Assembly (NCBI GenBank): GCA_003116855.1
Contig: BEWT01000002.1
Location: 16,352 to 80,351, forward strand
Length of the DNA: 64,000 nucleotides
DNA from: Desulfurococcaceae archaeon AG1
GTDB lineage: Archaea; Thermoproteota; Thermoprotei_A; Sulfolobales; AG1
Direction of reading: 5' to 3'
In this document: positions 53,741 to 61,747 of the stretch, in pieces
Numbering within the stretch: the stretch's first letter is position 1
Layout of the letters: every line of letters starts with the position of its first letter
The notes under the pieces: generated by a model
The model's database searches: none
Seen by the model: the letters and a program-made list of their open reading frames with translations, nothing else
What the model was told of the DNA's origin: nothing
Translations under genes and position numbers: made by a program

Positions 53741-53750
53741 AAAATATTTA
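53741..53750 (-). promoter_or_regulatory. TATA box of carB
   Basis: The minus strand reads TAAATATTTT, centred about 35 nt before the carB ATG, predicting a transcription start near 53720 and a leader of less than ten nucleotides. Confidence 0.5.
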
Positions 53751-53760
53751 CATATTAACC

Positions 53761-53779
53761 AAAGATAATAATTATCTTT
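53761..53779. promoter_or_regulatory. Perfect 9-1-9 palindrome upstream of carB
   Basis: AAAGATAAT-A-ATTATCTTT occupies roughly -41 to -59 relative to the predicted carB transcription start, the normal place for an archaeal activator site. It is also about 130 bp past the tenA stop, so it could be a leftover terminator hairpin instead. Confidence 0.5.
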
Positions 53780-53908
53780 CAACATTTATGCTGAAAAGCT
53801 GTGGGATAATTAGTATTTTTCACAACCACGGTTAAGAGAAGCATAGCAGCTTACTGTAATGCAGGCTAGAAAACTCACATGCAGGCTGCGTCTTAGCTCT
53901 GCGAGACA

Positions 53909-54583
53909 CTACCATACTTTGAAAACCCAGTCCTCCAGCCTATATGCAGAATCCCAGAAGAGGTATTCATATATAGAGCTTATTCTAAACGCCCTCTCAA
54001 CACTTGTCCAGGCGTCGCTCTCAACCCTAGATAGGATTGTATCAGCTACTTTTAGGACTGCTCTCACCACTGATTCGTACGTGCTTGATGAGTACGTCTC
54101 TATCCATCTTCTATACAGAGGGTTAGGAGATCCTTTTCTCTCAAGATGCTTCCCAACCTCTAGATAGATCCAGTAACATGGAAGGACAGCGGCTATCGCC
54201 TCCTCATAGCTCTCCTCAGACGTCATTCTCAGGAGATGGCTTGTATATGCATAGTTTACTGGGGACTGGGGTTTCTTCATTATCTCCTCCTCTCCTATCC
54301 CCCACTCGGCGAGAAAGGATCTGTGGAGGCTTTTCTCAACATCTATCGCTGTTTTCGCATGCTCAGCGAACATCGAGATCCACTCATCCCTCCTGGATCT
54401 CGATGAGAGTCTTGAGAGGGCTCTGGAGAAGTCCCTGAGGTATAGTGAGTCCTGGATCACGTAGTATTTGAAGGATTCAAGCCTGAGATCCCCTGTAGTG
54501 AGACCCTCTATGAAGGGGTGTTCCAGTATAGCTTTAAATATATCCTCAATACTATCCCATAGTCTCTGAGTAGGGGTTTTCAT
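53909..54583 (-). CDS. tenA: TenA/thiaminase II family protein
   Basis: The 224-residue all-helical protein matches TenA, which hydrolyses aminopyrimidine precursors of thiamine for salvage. The active-site Cys lies in LPCYWIY at residue 136, and the YYVIQDSLYL helix is conserved. Thiamine diphosphate is needed by the 2-oxoacid oxidoreductases. No thiamine riboswitch is visible nearby. Its promoter is shared with the divergent aldehyde oxidoreductase gene across 120 bp. Confidence 0.88.
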   Translation of the reverse strand: MKTPTQRLWDSIEDIFKAILEHPFIEGLTTGDLRLESFKYYVIQDSLYLRDFSRALSRLSSRSRRDEWISMFAEHAKTAIDVEKSLHRSFLAEWGIGEEEIMKKPQSPVNYAYTSHLLRMTSEESYEEAIAAVLPCYWIYLEVGKHLERKGSPNPLYRRWIETYSSSTYESVVRAVLKVADTILSRVESDAWTSVERAFRISSIYEYLFWDSAYRLEDWVFKVW

Positions 54584-54703
54584 CTACCAACACACCTCTA
54601 CTTGGTATATATGGTTCTTAATATCTATTTCTATAAGCTCCCTATAACGATCCAGCCTCATCAAGCGAACAACCTATAAACCTTCAAAATATATTCTAAC
54701 CAG

Positions 54704-57007
54704 GTGTTGTTATTGTCACAGACGCTCTTCTCTGGAAGATATGTTGGTAAGAGGATCAAGAGGATAGAGGATCCGAGGTTATTAACGGGAAAAGGTCTCT
54801 ATGTAGATGATCTCAGACTACCTGGAAGCTTATATGCCTTCTTCGTAAGATCCCAGTACCCCCATGCCAGAATACTATCAATAAACACACAGGATGCGGA
54901 GAAGCTAAGCGGCGTTGTAGCCGTATATACCTATAGAGATATTGAGAGGTATGTAGAGCCATTAACATTCGAAGACGCCAAGTCAGAACCAATGCCGCTC
55001 CTGGCTAGCAGTAAGGTGAGATACGTTGGCGAACCCATAGTCATGATCGTTGCTAGGGATAAGTATGTGGCGAGAGACGCAGCAGACCTCATATCAATAG
55101 ACTACGAGCCTCTTGAAGCGTTTTCAGACCCTTATAAGGCTATGGAGAGCGATATAAAGATCCACGAGCCTGCTGAGAGAAACATAGCTACGAATGAGAA
55201 GATCTCGTGTGGAGATGTAGACGCAGCCTTCTCTAAGGCTTATCTCGTGATCTCGGAGAAGCTCTATAACCAGGGCGTTGCACCAGCACCAATGGAGCCT
55301 AGAGGTGTTGCAGCCATGTATGATGGCTATACACTAACAGTATGGTCCTCTACCCAGACACCCTATGATCTCAAGGAAGAGCTTGCCTCAAAGCTGAAGC
55401 TAAACATACCAAGGATAAGGGTGATCCAGCCAGATGTTGGGGGCGCCTTCGGAGCAAAGATCACTAGGTATCCCGAGGAATACCTAGTCCCACTAGCATC
55501 TATACTGAACGGCGCGCCTGTAAAGTGGTTCGCAACAAGATGGGAGGATTTTGTAAGCCTCAACAGGGGAAGGGATCTATACGCCGAGCTCGAGCTTGCT
55601 GTAAGTAAGGAGGGACAGGTGCTCGGGATCAGAGGGAGAATAATAGCGGATCTCGGAGCATATCCGTGGGGCACCGAGCTCCCCATGATCTGTGCAAGGA
55701 TGCTCACAGGACCTTACAAGATAGAGAACGTATCGTTAGACGTACTTGGTGTCTATACTAATAAAGTACCACTCATGGCCTATAGAGGTGCTGGCAGACC
55801 TGAAGCGACCTTCTTCATAGAGAGGATGATGGATATAGTCTCCGACGAGCTCGGCATAGATCCCGTGGAGCTTAGGCTGAGAAACCTTATCAGGCCTGAG
55901 GAGATGCCCTATAGAAACTGCGGTGGGATGAAATACGATTCCGGGGACTATCCATCAACACTAATGAGAGGGGTTGAGAAGCTCGGGTATAGGGATCTAT
56001 TGAGATGGGCTGAGGAGGAGCATAGAAAGGGTAGGCTGGTCGGTGTGGGCTTCTCATTCTATGTAGAGGTTACATCTGGAGGCCCCTTTGAGAGCGCCAT
56101 AGTTAGGATTGAGAGTGATGGAAAGGTTACAGTCATAAGCGGCTCAACACCCCATGGACAGGGAGATGCCACAGGGTTTGCACAGATAGTTGCTGATATG
56201 CTGGGAATAGATATAAGCGATATAAGGGTTCTCTGGGGCGATACGGATCTTATAGCGAGGGGCGTGATCACAGCAGGTAGCAGGACGATAACTGTTGGGG
56301 GAGGGGCTGTTATACAAGCCACACAGAGAGTTATTGAGAAGGCTAGAAAGATAGCCTCCCACATGCTTGAGGCTAGAGAAGAGGATCTCGTCTTTGAGGG
56401 CGGTAAATTCTATGTAAGGGGAACACCTGATAAGTATGTCACGCTCAAGGACGTGGCTAAAAAGGCTTACTTCTCACCCCCACGGGATATAGAGCCCGGT
56501 CTCGAAGCTATAAGCTACTATAACCCTGGAGGTCCTGTATATCCGTTTGGCATGCACTTAGCAGTTGTAGAGATAGATAGAGAAACCGGGAGGGTAAAGA
56601 TACTGAGTTACAGATCCCTAGACGATGTTGGAAGAGCGATAAACCCAATGCTTATAGAGGGACAGCTCGTGGGAGGCATTGCCCAGGCAATAGGCCAAGC
56701 CCTCTACGAGGAGTTCCTATACGACGAACAAGGCTATCCGAGAAACCCGAGCATGGCTGACTACCTCATACCAACGGCCCTTGAGATCCCTGGGAATATA
56801 GAGAACATGTTCCAAGAAACACCAACAAGACATCCCCATGGAACAAGAGGTGTTGGCGAGATAGGGACTATAGGAGCGCCACCAGCGATTGTCAGGGCTA
56901 TAGAGGATGCTCTCAAGAGGGCTGGTGCTAAGGTGAGGATAACAAGAATGCCTGTAAAGCCTGAGTATATCTATAACATTCTCAAACACCTATCCACACA
57001 ACAGTAA
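54704..57007 (+). CDS. Molybdo-aldehyde oxidoreductase large subunit (CutA/CoxL-like)
   Basis: The 767-residue protein is a xanthine-oxidase-family molybdopterin subunit: N-terminal a/b hammerhead (residues 10-130), then Mo-binding domains with QPDVGGAFGAK, AYRGAGRPEA and the catalytic-Glu motif GVGEIG near residue 725. The CO dehydrogenase signature AYxCSFR is absent, so an aldehyde or glyceraldehyde oxidoreductase, as in Sulfolobus, is more likely. The FAD (medium) and 2Fe-2S (small) subunits are not adjacent. Listed start is TTG; TTG 54713 also fits. Confidence 0.9.
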   Translation: MLLLSQTLFSGRYVGKRIKRIEDPRLLTGKGLYVDDLRLPGSLYAFFVRSQYPHARILSINTQDAEKLSGVVAVYTYRDIERYVEPLTFEDAKSEPMPLLASSKVRYVGEPIVMIVARDKYVARDAADLISIDYEPLEAFSDPYKAMESDIKIHEPAERNIATNEKISCGDVDAAFSKAYLVISEKLYNQGVAPAPMEPRGVAAMYDGYTLTVWSSTQTPYDLKEELASKLKLNIPRIRVIQPDVGGAFGAKITRYPEEYLVPLASILNGAPVKWFATRWEDFVSLNRGRDLYAELELAVSKEGQVLGIRGRIIADLGAYPWGTELPMICARMLTGPYKIENVSLDVLGVYTNKVPLMAYRGAGRPEATFFIERMMDIVSDELGIDPVELRLRNLIRPEEMPYRNCGGMKYDSGDYPSTLMRGVEKLGYRDLLRWAEEEHRKGRLVGVGFSFYVEVTSGGPFESAIVRIESDGKVTVISGSTPHGQGDATGFAQIVADMLGIDISDIRVLWGDTDLIARGVITAGSRTITVGGGAVIQATQRVIEKARKIASHMLEAREEDLVFEGGKFYVRGTPDKYVTLKDVAKKAYFSPPRDIEPGLEAISYYNPGGPVYPFGMHLAVVEIDRETGRVKILSYRSLDDVGRAINPMLIEGQLVGGIAQAIGQALYEEFLYDEQGYPRNPSMADYLIPTALEIPGNIENMFQETPTRHPHGTRGVGEIGTIGAPPAIVRAIEDALKRAGAKVRITRMPVKPEYIYNILKHLSTQQ

Positions 57008-57035
57008 AGCCTAGCCAGATGGTGCCAGCCAGCTC

Positions 57036-57587
57036 ATGAGTAAGAGGCTATACCTCTCCATAATAATGATCATTATAGCATTAATAGCGATCACTATAAT
57101 ACAAAAAGATCTCTCCGGCTTAGTGGGAGCAAATCAGACCATTACCCAGACAGGAGGCGGAAGAACCTCACAAGCTTCTGAGGATGCGTGGAGCACCACA
57201 TGCCTCAGGATCAATACTGTTAAGGTGAAGCTCTATAACGCTGACACACCGAGCAAATGGTTCGAAGGGTATATGTATAAGAACAACACTGACTTCCTCA
57301 ACGTGGGGGCTGTTGGGATGATCTTCAAAATACCCTTATCTCCAGGCTCTACGATCACGTTTACCATGAGAAACGTGGCTTTTCCCCTCTACCTGCTCCA
57401 CATATCACCAATCGAAGGAGTGGGAGACGCTGTGATCGAGATCATATATATGGAGCCTGGAAAGGACTATACAGTGACTCTCAAAACCTCTAACGACTAT
57501 TTCATAGAACTAGATCCCGAGTTCCTTCCACATATACCTTTTAACTCTACAGTAGATCGATTCTATGGAATCGTGAGTAGCTGCTAA
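57036..57587 (+). CDS. Membrane-anchored extracytoplasmic protein, unknown
   Basis: A 183-residue protein with an N-terminal helix (residues 5-24, Ile/Ala-rich) as signal anchor, then a Thr/Gly/Gln-rich stalk and a beta-rich domain from about residue 55. The shape suggests a cupredoxin-like sandwich, but His/Met copper ligands are not evident; two Cys (residue about 59 and the last residue) could form a disulfide. The ATG is 28 nt after the aldehyde oxidoreductase stop, so they are likely co-transcribed. Function unknown. Confidence 0.6.
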   Translation: MSKRLYLSIIMIIIALIAITIIQKDLSGLVGANQTITQTGGGRTSQASEDAWSTTCLRINTVKVKLYNADTPSKWFEGYMYKNNTDFLNVGAVGMIFKIPLSPGSTITFTMRNVAFPLYLLHISPIEGVGDAVIEIIYMEPGKDYTVTLKTSNDYFIELDPEFLPHIPFNSTVDRFYGIVSSC

Positions 57588-57727
57588 GCCCAGCAGCATT
57601 GAGCTTCCATCTACCGAGATTACATTCTGGATGGCTGTTAGAGTAAAACTTCAAACCATCTAGGGCCAAGATATAAATAGAGCCTAACACATCGCTAGAA
57701 ACAATCCCAACCAAAACTTATTAAATC

Positions 57728-57739
57728 TTCCTTAAGGAA
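57728..57739. promoter_or_regulatory. Perfect 12-bp palindrome upstream of the KDG kinase gene
   Basis: TTCCTTAAGGAA lies 51 nt before the ATG, and a half-site ATCCTTAA follows at 57748-57755. TTTAAAAT near 57768 is a possible TATA box. The pair resembles an operator with one full and one partial site. Confidence 0.4.
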
Positions 57740-57789
57740 TAAGACAAATCCTTAATAGAGCTAAGCCTTTAAAATAAACGGGACTCGCT

Positions 57790-58770
57790 ATGGAGAACAG
57801 GCTTGATTTTGTCTCTATAGGTGAGGTGATGATCCAGCTTAATAATATAACACCAGGGCCCCTTAGATATGCCAGGTATTTCGAAACCCATGTAGCTGGT
57901 TCTGAGGCTAACGTTATGGTGGGGCTTAGGAAGCTTGGGCATAGGACTGGTTTGATAACAAGGGTTGGTAATGATGAGTTTGGAGAAATGATTCTAAGAA
58001 CACTTAGAGGAGAGGATATCGATATAACACATGTTAGGGTTATGGATGAAGCCCCAACAGGGATCTATTTTGTCCAGAGACACTTCCCAATACCAGGGAA
58101 ATCCACGGTTATCTACTATAGACACGGCTCTGCAGCATCCTATATGAGCGAGGATGATATTGATGAGAAATATATAAAGAGAGCATCAGTATTATTCCTA
58201 ACAGGAATTACCCCGGCGCTCAGTGAGAGCTGCTATAGGGCTGTTGCTAAGGCCCGTAGCATTGCGCTTGAGAATGGTCTTGACGTTGTGTTCGACACGA
58301 ATATAAGGATCAAGCTATGGAAATCTGCTGATAACGCTAGGTCTAAACTGATCCCTCTGATCCATGGTTCGAGGATTGTTTTAACAAACAAAGAGGATCT
58401 AGAGATCCTCTTCCCAGGAAAAGGTGTTGCTGACGCTGCTAAATCTCTATTCAACATGGGTGCAGAGATCGTTGTTGTTAAGAAGGGTGAGGAGGGTAGC
58501 GAGCTATACTCGAAAGACGGAAGGTTCTTTGAGGAGAAGGCTATCAGCATCCCGTTTGTTGAGGATGTTATAGGGGCGGGCGACGCTTTTGACGCTGCCT
58601 TTCTATCGATCTTCTATAGATCTCGTGATCTACGCATGGCCCTGAGGTATGCCAACATTGCAGGGGCTCTTGTAGCAACTGTGAGAGGTGATATAGAAGC
58701 CCAGCCTTCTATAAAGGAGCTAGAGATCCTGGGTAGATATATTAAGGAGAGGATGGATTACCTGAGATGA
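57790..58770 (+). CDS. kdgK: 2-keto-3-deoxygluconate kinase (PfkB family)
   Basis: The 326-residue sugar kinase phosphorylates KDG (and probably the galactose epimer) in the semi-phosphorylative Entner-Doudoroff pathway. GEVMIQLN at the start, the GSEANVMVGLRKLG substrate loop and the anion-hole/catalytic motif GAGDAFDAA near residue 258 match archaeal KDG kinases; ribokinase-type alternatives are less likely. Together with the GAPDH and PGK genes just downstream on the other strand it supports sugar breakdown. Confidence 0.85.
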   Translation: MENRLDFVSIGEVMIQLNNITPGPLRYARYFETHVAGSEANVMVGLRKLGHRTGLITRVGNDEFGEMILRTLRGEDIDITHVRVMDEAPTGIYFVQRHFPIPGKSTVIYYRHGSAASYMSEDDIDEKYIKRASVLFLTGITPALSESCYRAVAKARSIALENGLDVVFDTNIRIKLWKSADNARSKLIPLIHGSRIVLTNKEDLEILFPGKGVADAAKSLFNMGAEIVVVKKGEEGSELYSKDGRFFEEKAISIPFVEDVIGAGDAFDAAFLSIFYRSRDLRMALRYANIAGALVATVRGDIEAQPSIKELEILGRYIKERMDYLR

Positions 58771-58779
58771 CCAGATCAT

Positions 58780-59814
58780 CTATGGTTTTGCAAACGCTTT
58801 AACAACACCAAGGCTATAGTCTGTTTTAGCAACGCTTTTTCTCCAATCCTTCTCGATAGAGGTTATGGCTCTCACAGCATCTATGTTTTCGGGCACGACT
58901 ATTGCTTCTTGATGTATAGCCTGGATCATGTGGATCTCATTGCCACTCACACTTATACTCTCCTCCCATACCACGTTCTCATATATATCACTCCTAGGCC
59001 TCCCCATATCTCTGGCAACCTCGACAAGCTCTGCTGTAGATGTTATCCCACTCTGCTCAGAGCTCACCAAAGCTATTCTAGGGGTCTCCATCAATATATC
59101 GATAACCCTCTGCCTCGTTACCTTCTCACCAAGCCTGAACGTGATCATATGGGTATGCATAAGGGTTGTTGGTACAGCAACAGCCATTGTTACTATATCT
59201 ATATCGCCCAGCACTGTTTTCACATCCTCAGCATGGTGGCTAGGGATCTTTGGTGGATCGAGCACTACAGAGTTTATAGGCCCTCTACCTATCTCTTTAG
59301 GATCCGCGGCTCTTCTAACTATATATGCCCTCACACTCTCAACCTTAAGGCTCTTTGAGAGAGCGCTTATTATCCTCACAAGACCTGTTGTGTTGCAGCT
59401 AACAACCCTAACAGATCTAGCACCTATAGCCTTCTCATAGTTAGCTATAGCGTTAAAGCTAACATCGGCTACAGATGCTTTCTCACCGCCCTGGAAGATC
59501 ATCTTAACCCCAGCCTTCCCATAGATCTCTCTATAGCTCTCACCAACCTTAGAGGGTGTCGCATCTATAACGACATCAACACTCTTAAGGAGATCCTCAA
59601 GAGTCCCCTTAACAGGAATACCCCTTTTCTCGAACTCGCCAGCCCTCTCCCGGCTCGTATATATTGGGTAGCCCTTGGAATAGGCTGTATAGGCCTCATA
59701 GTTAGGTCTATTCTTAAACACACCCACGAGGATCATGTCGTTTTGTTTCGATATAGCATCAGCTATTCTTTTCCCAATAGTCCCGAAACCATTGATCGCT
59801 ACTCTTACGCTCAT
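58780..59814 (-). CDS. gap: Glyceraldehyde-3-phosphate dehydrogenase, archaeal phosphorylating type
   Basis: About 344 residues from ATG 59814, whose first base is the last of the pgk TGA; a frame extension to 59823 adds MVV. The N-terminal NGFGTIGKR binds NAD(P), and the catalytic Cys140 is in SCNTTG. This is archaeal type II GAPDH. In Thermoproteota it acts mainly in gluconeogenesis with PGK, while GAPN or GAPOR serves glycolysis. Converges with kdgK, stops 9 nt apart. Confidence 0.95.
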   Translation of the reverse strand: MSVRVAINGFGTIGKRIADAISKQNDMILVGVFKNRPNYEAYTAYSKGYPIYTSRERAGEFEKRGIPVKGTLEDLLKSVDVVIDATPSKVGESYREIYGKAGVKMIFQGGEKASVADVSFNAIANYEKAIGARSVRVVSCNTTGLVRIISALSKSLKVESVRAYIVRRAADPKEIGRGPINSVVLDPPKIPSHHAEDVKTVLGDIDIVTMAVAVPTTLMHTHMITFRLGEKVTRQRVIDILMETPRIALVSSEQSGITSTAELVEVARDMGRPRSDIYENVVWEESISVSGNEIHMIQAIHQEAIVVPENIDAVRAITSIEKDWRKSVAKTDYSLGVVKAFAKP

Positions 59815-61064
59815 CACCACCACCTCTTAGCAGATATCTTGAGAGCCTCTATGGCTGGGAGATCCTCTCCCGAGAGTAGTGTTAACAACGCGCCCCCGCC
59901 CGTTGATATAAGGATCCTGTTTCTATCATAGTCGCCAGGGATCATCGATCCTAGATGCCCTCCACCAATTATAACCCTAGCCCTTGATTCTAGAGCACTT
60001 CTCAGGAGAGCCTCTGTCCCTGCCCTAAACCTCATATCCTCTATATATCCCGCAGGCCCCCTCATAACAACAGCACCAGCACTTCTTATTATATTGCTGA
60101 ACTCCTCTATAGTCTCCTCACCTATGTCAAGAGCCCTTCCACCCATATTGAGGCTACTTATGCATGTGTTCTCGACAACATCCCCTCTAAGCACTCTGTA
60201 ATCCTTTGGAAGCACTATCTCTACACCAAGCTTTGTTGTTACCCTAACCTCCTCTAAAAGCTTATCATAACCCTTTGATACCAAGAAGGACTTGTTATCA
60301 GGCCCCAGATCTGTTCCTAAGGCCATGTGATATACAAGCGAAACCAAGCCGGTCAAGAGGATCTTATCAGCAGCCTTTCTAGAAGCTATATTCTTAATAA
60401 TCCTCACCGTATCAGGGATCTTCGCTCCGCCGAGGACAAAAACCCTAGGCCTATTCTCCTCAGAAAAAGCCCTCGAGATCTCCGTAAGCTCCCTAATCAT
60501 TAAAGGCCCTGCAGCTCCCCTCATAACGACGGGGAAGCCCACAATGCTTGGCTGGGATCTATGGGATGCTCCGAAAGCATCATTAACATATAGGTTGAAG
60601 AGTTTTGAAAGCTTCCTCACATAGATCCTAGAGCCCTGATCCTCAGGCGGAGCCTCGATCATCTCCTCCGCGAGAAACCTAACATTCTCGAGAAGCACTG
60701 CCTCGCCTGGTTTTAGCAGTGAGATGGTTCTTATAGCGTGAGGCCCGATAATATCGCCTATATATTCTATACGCTGACCAACATACTTAGAGAGCCTCTC
60801 GCCATGCTCCTCAAGGGTTGTGAAATCACTATCACCGGGTCTCCCCTGATGGGCTAGGATAGCCACTGCAGCCCCCTGATCTAGGAGGAGCTTCACGCTC
60901 TCAGCATGGGCCCTGATCCTAGAGTCATCGGAGATCCTCTTGCTCTTAGGATCTATTGGGGAGTTTAGATCCAGCCTAAGTAGAACCTTCTTAGAGGATA
61001 TATCTGTATCACCAACGCTAAAGATGCCGAGCGTGTGGGGCGACAAACTATCCCTATAACACAT
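59814..61064 (-). CDS. pgk: Phosphoglycerate kinase
   Basis: The 416-residue enzyme transfers phosphate between 1,3-bisphosphoglycerate and ADP. It shows LLRLDLNSPID near residue 30, the HQGRPG segment, and the C-terminal nucleotide site with VIGGGHLGSM and STGGGALLTLLSG. First gene of the pgk-gap pair, with a one-base stop-start overlap. The first 16 or so residues (MCYRDSLSPHTLG) form an unconserved lead, so the true start may lie slightly downstream. Confidence 0.95.
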   Translation of the reverse strand: MCYRDSLSPHTLGIFSVGDTDISSKKVLLRLDLNSPIDPKSKRISDDSRIRAHAESVKLLLDQGAAVAILAHQGRPGDSDFTTLEEHGERLSKYVGQRIEYIGDIIGPHAIRTISLLKPGEAVLLENVRFLAEEMIEAPPEDQGSRIYVRKLSKLFNLYVNDAFGASHRSQPSIVGFPVVMRGAAGPLMIRELTEISRAFSEENRPRVFVLGGAKIPDTVRIIKNIASRKAADKILLTGLVSLVYHMALGTDLGPDNKSFLVSKGYDKLLEEVRVTTKLGVEIVLPKDYRVLRGDVVENTCISSLNMGGRALDIGEETIEEFSNIIRSAGAVVMRGPAGYIEDMRFRAGTEALLRSALESRARVIIGGGHLGSMIPGDYDRNRILISTGGGALLTLLSGEDLPAIEALKISAKRWW

Positions 61065-61244
61065 ATACTACAGGGTTATTAAGATTAGACCCATTACACC
61101 CAATAATCCCTATAAATACTAAGCCTAATAGGTGTTCCGAGTATGCCCATAATAAATTAATACAAATACATATAGCAATTAAGCCATAGATCTCCTGGTG
61201 TTGGAGAAAGATCATGAAAATCCATTAAGGACTAATAGCTGAGA

Positions 61245-61298
61245 ACCCATCGGCATATAAGCCGTAAGCTACGCCTCTCATGCAATGCTAGCGTGGGT
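61245..61298 (+). other. Two nested hairpins, possible structured RNA
   Basis: ACCC (61245-61248) pairs with GGGT (61295-61298), enclosing two hairpins: CGGC/GCCG (61251-61264) and ACGC/GCGT (61271-61294). An AACA follows at 61302-61305, which would suit an H/ACA RNA, but spacing and guide pockets are not clear. It lies in the 683-bp gap between pgk and cobT. Confidence 0.25.
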
Positions 61299-61361
61299 GT
61301 AAACATCTATATAAGCAAAGAGAACAAAGATCTAAGGAAATCTTTATAAGGATCGGGGTAA

Positions 61362-61370
61362 TAAAAATAT
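61362..61370 (+). promoter_or_regulatory. TATA box of the C/D box sRNA
   Basis: TAAAAATAT is centred near 61366, predicting a transcription start near 61392, a few nucleotides before box C of the small RNA. Confidence 0.55.
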
Positions 61371-61390
61371 ACCGTTTATGCTAAGATCGT

Positions 61391-61452
61391 GGTGGGATGA
61401 TGAGGGGGTTATGATCCGAGTAGTGAGGATATCGGTTAAGATCTGATCCAAT
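61391..61452 (+). ncRNA. C/D box sRNA (2'-O-methylation guide)
   Basis: All four boxes are in order with archaeal spacing: C ATGATGA (61397-61403), a 12-nt guide, D' CCGA (61416-61419), 3-nt spacer, C' GTGAGGA (61423-61429), a 13-nt guide and D CTGA (61443-61446). GGG before C and TCC after D can form the short terminal stem. The guides GGGGGTTATGAT and TATCGGTTAAGAT would each direct methylation of a U by the fifth-base rule; targets in rRNA or tRNA were not checked. A TATA box is correctly placed upstream. Confidence 0.75.
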
Positions 61453-61747
61453 GAATGCTATACGGCACGAAACCTCTGCATAGGATACTACCACAAGATC
61501 TATAAGGTTATGAATCCCCCACCTATCAATTTACCCACACTATAACATGAAACTTGTGATCAGATAAGTGTTTCTCAGGATACCGGGCTTTTTCTATATC
61601 TGTTGTAAGCTCGACCTTATTTAGGGATCGTTTTTCAGAACTGGTTAATGATGCGACAGTCTTTTATGCCCTATAGCTATATATGGATGGTGTATCCATA
61701 CGAAGGGTTTTAGGATCGTCAGCGGTGATCTAGATGCTATAGATCCT

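Noticed and set aside
53780..53908. Thiamine riboswitch near tenA
   Set aside because: The conserved CTGAGA and ACC-TGAACCTGATC parts are absent.
61065..61747. Cobalamin riboswitch before cobT
   Set aside because: No B12-box-like GCCACTG sequence is visible; these are also not expected in this group.
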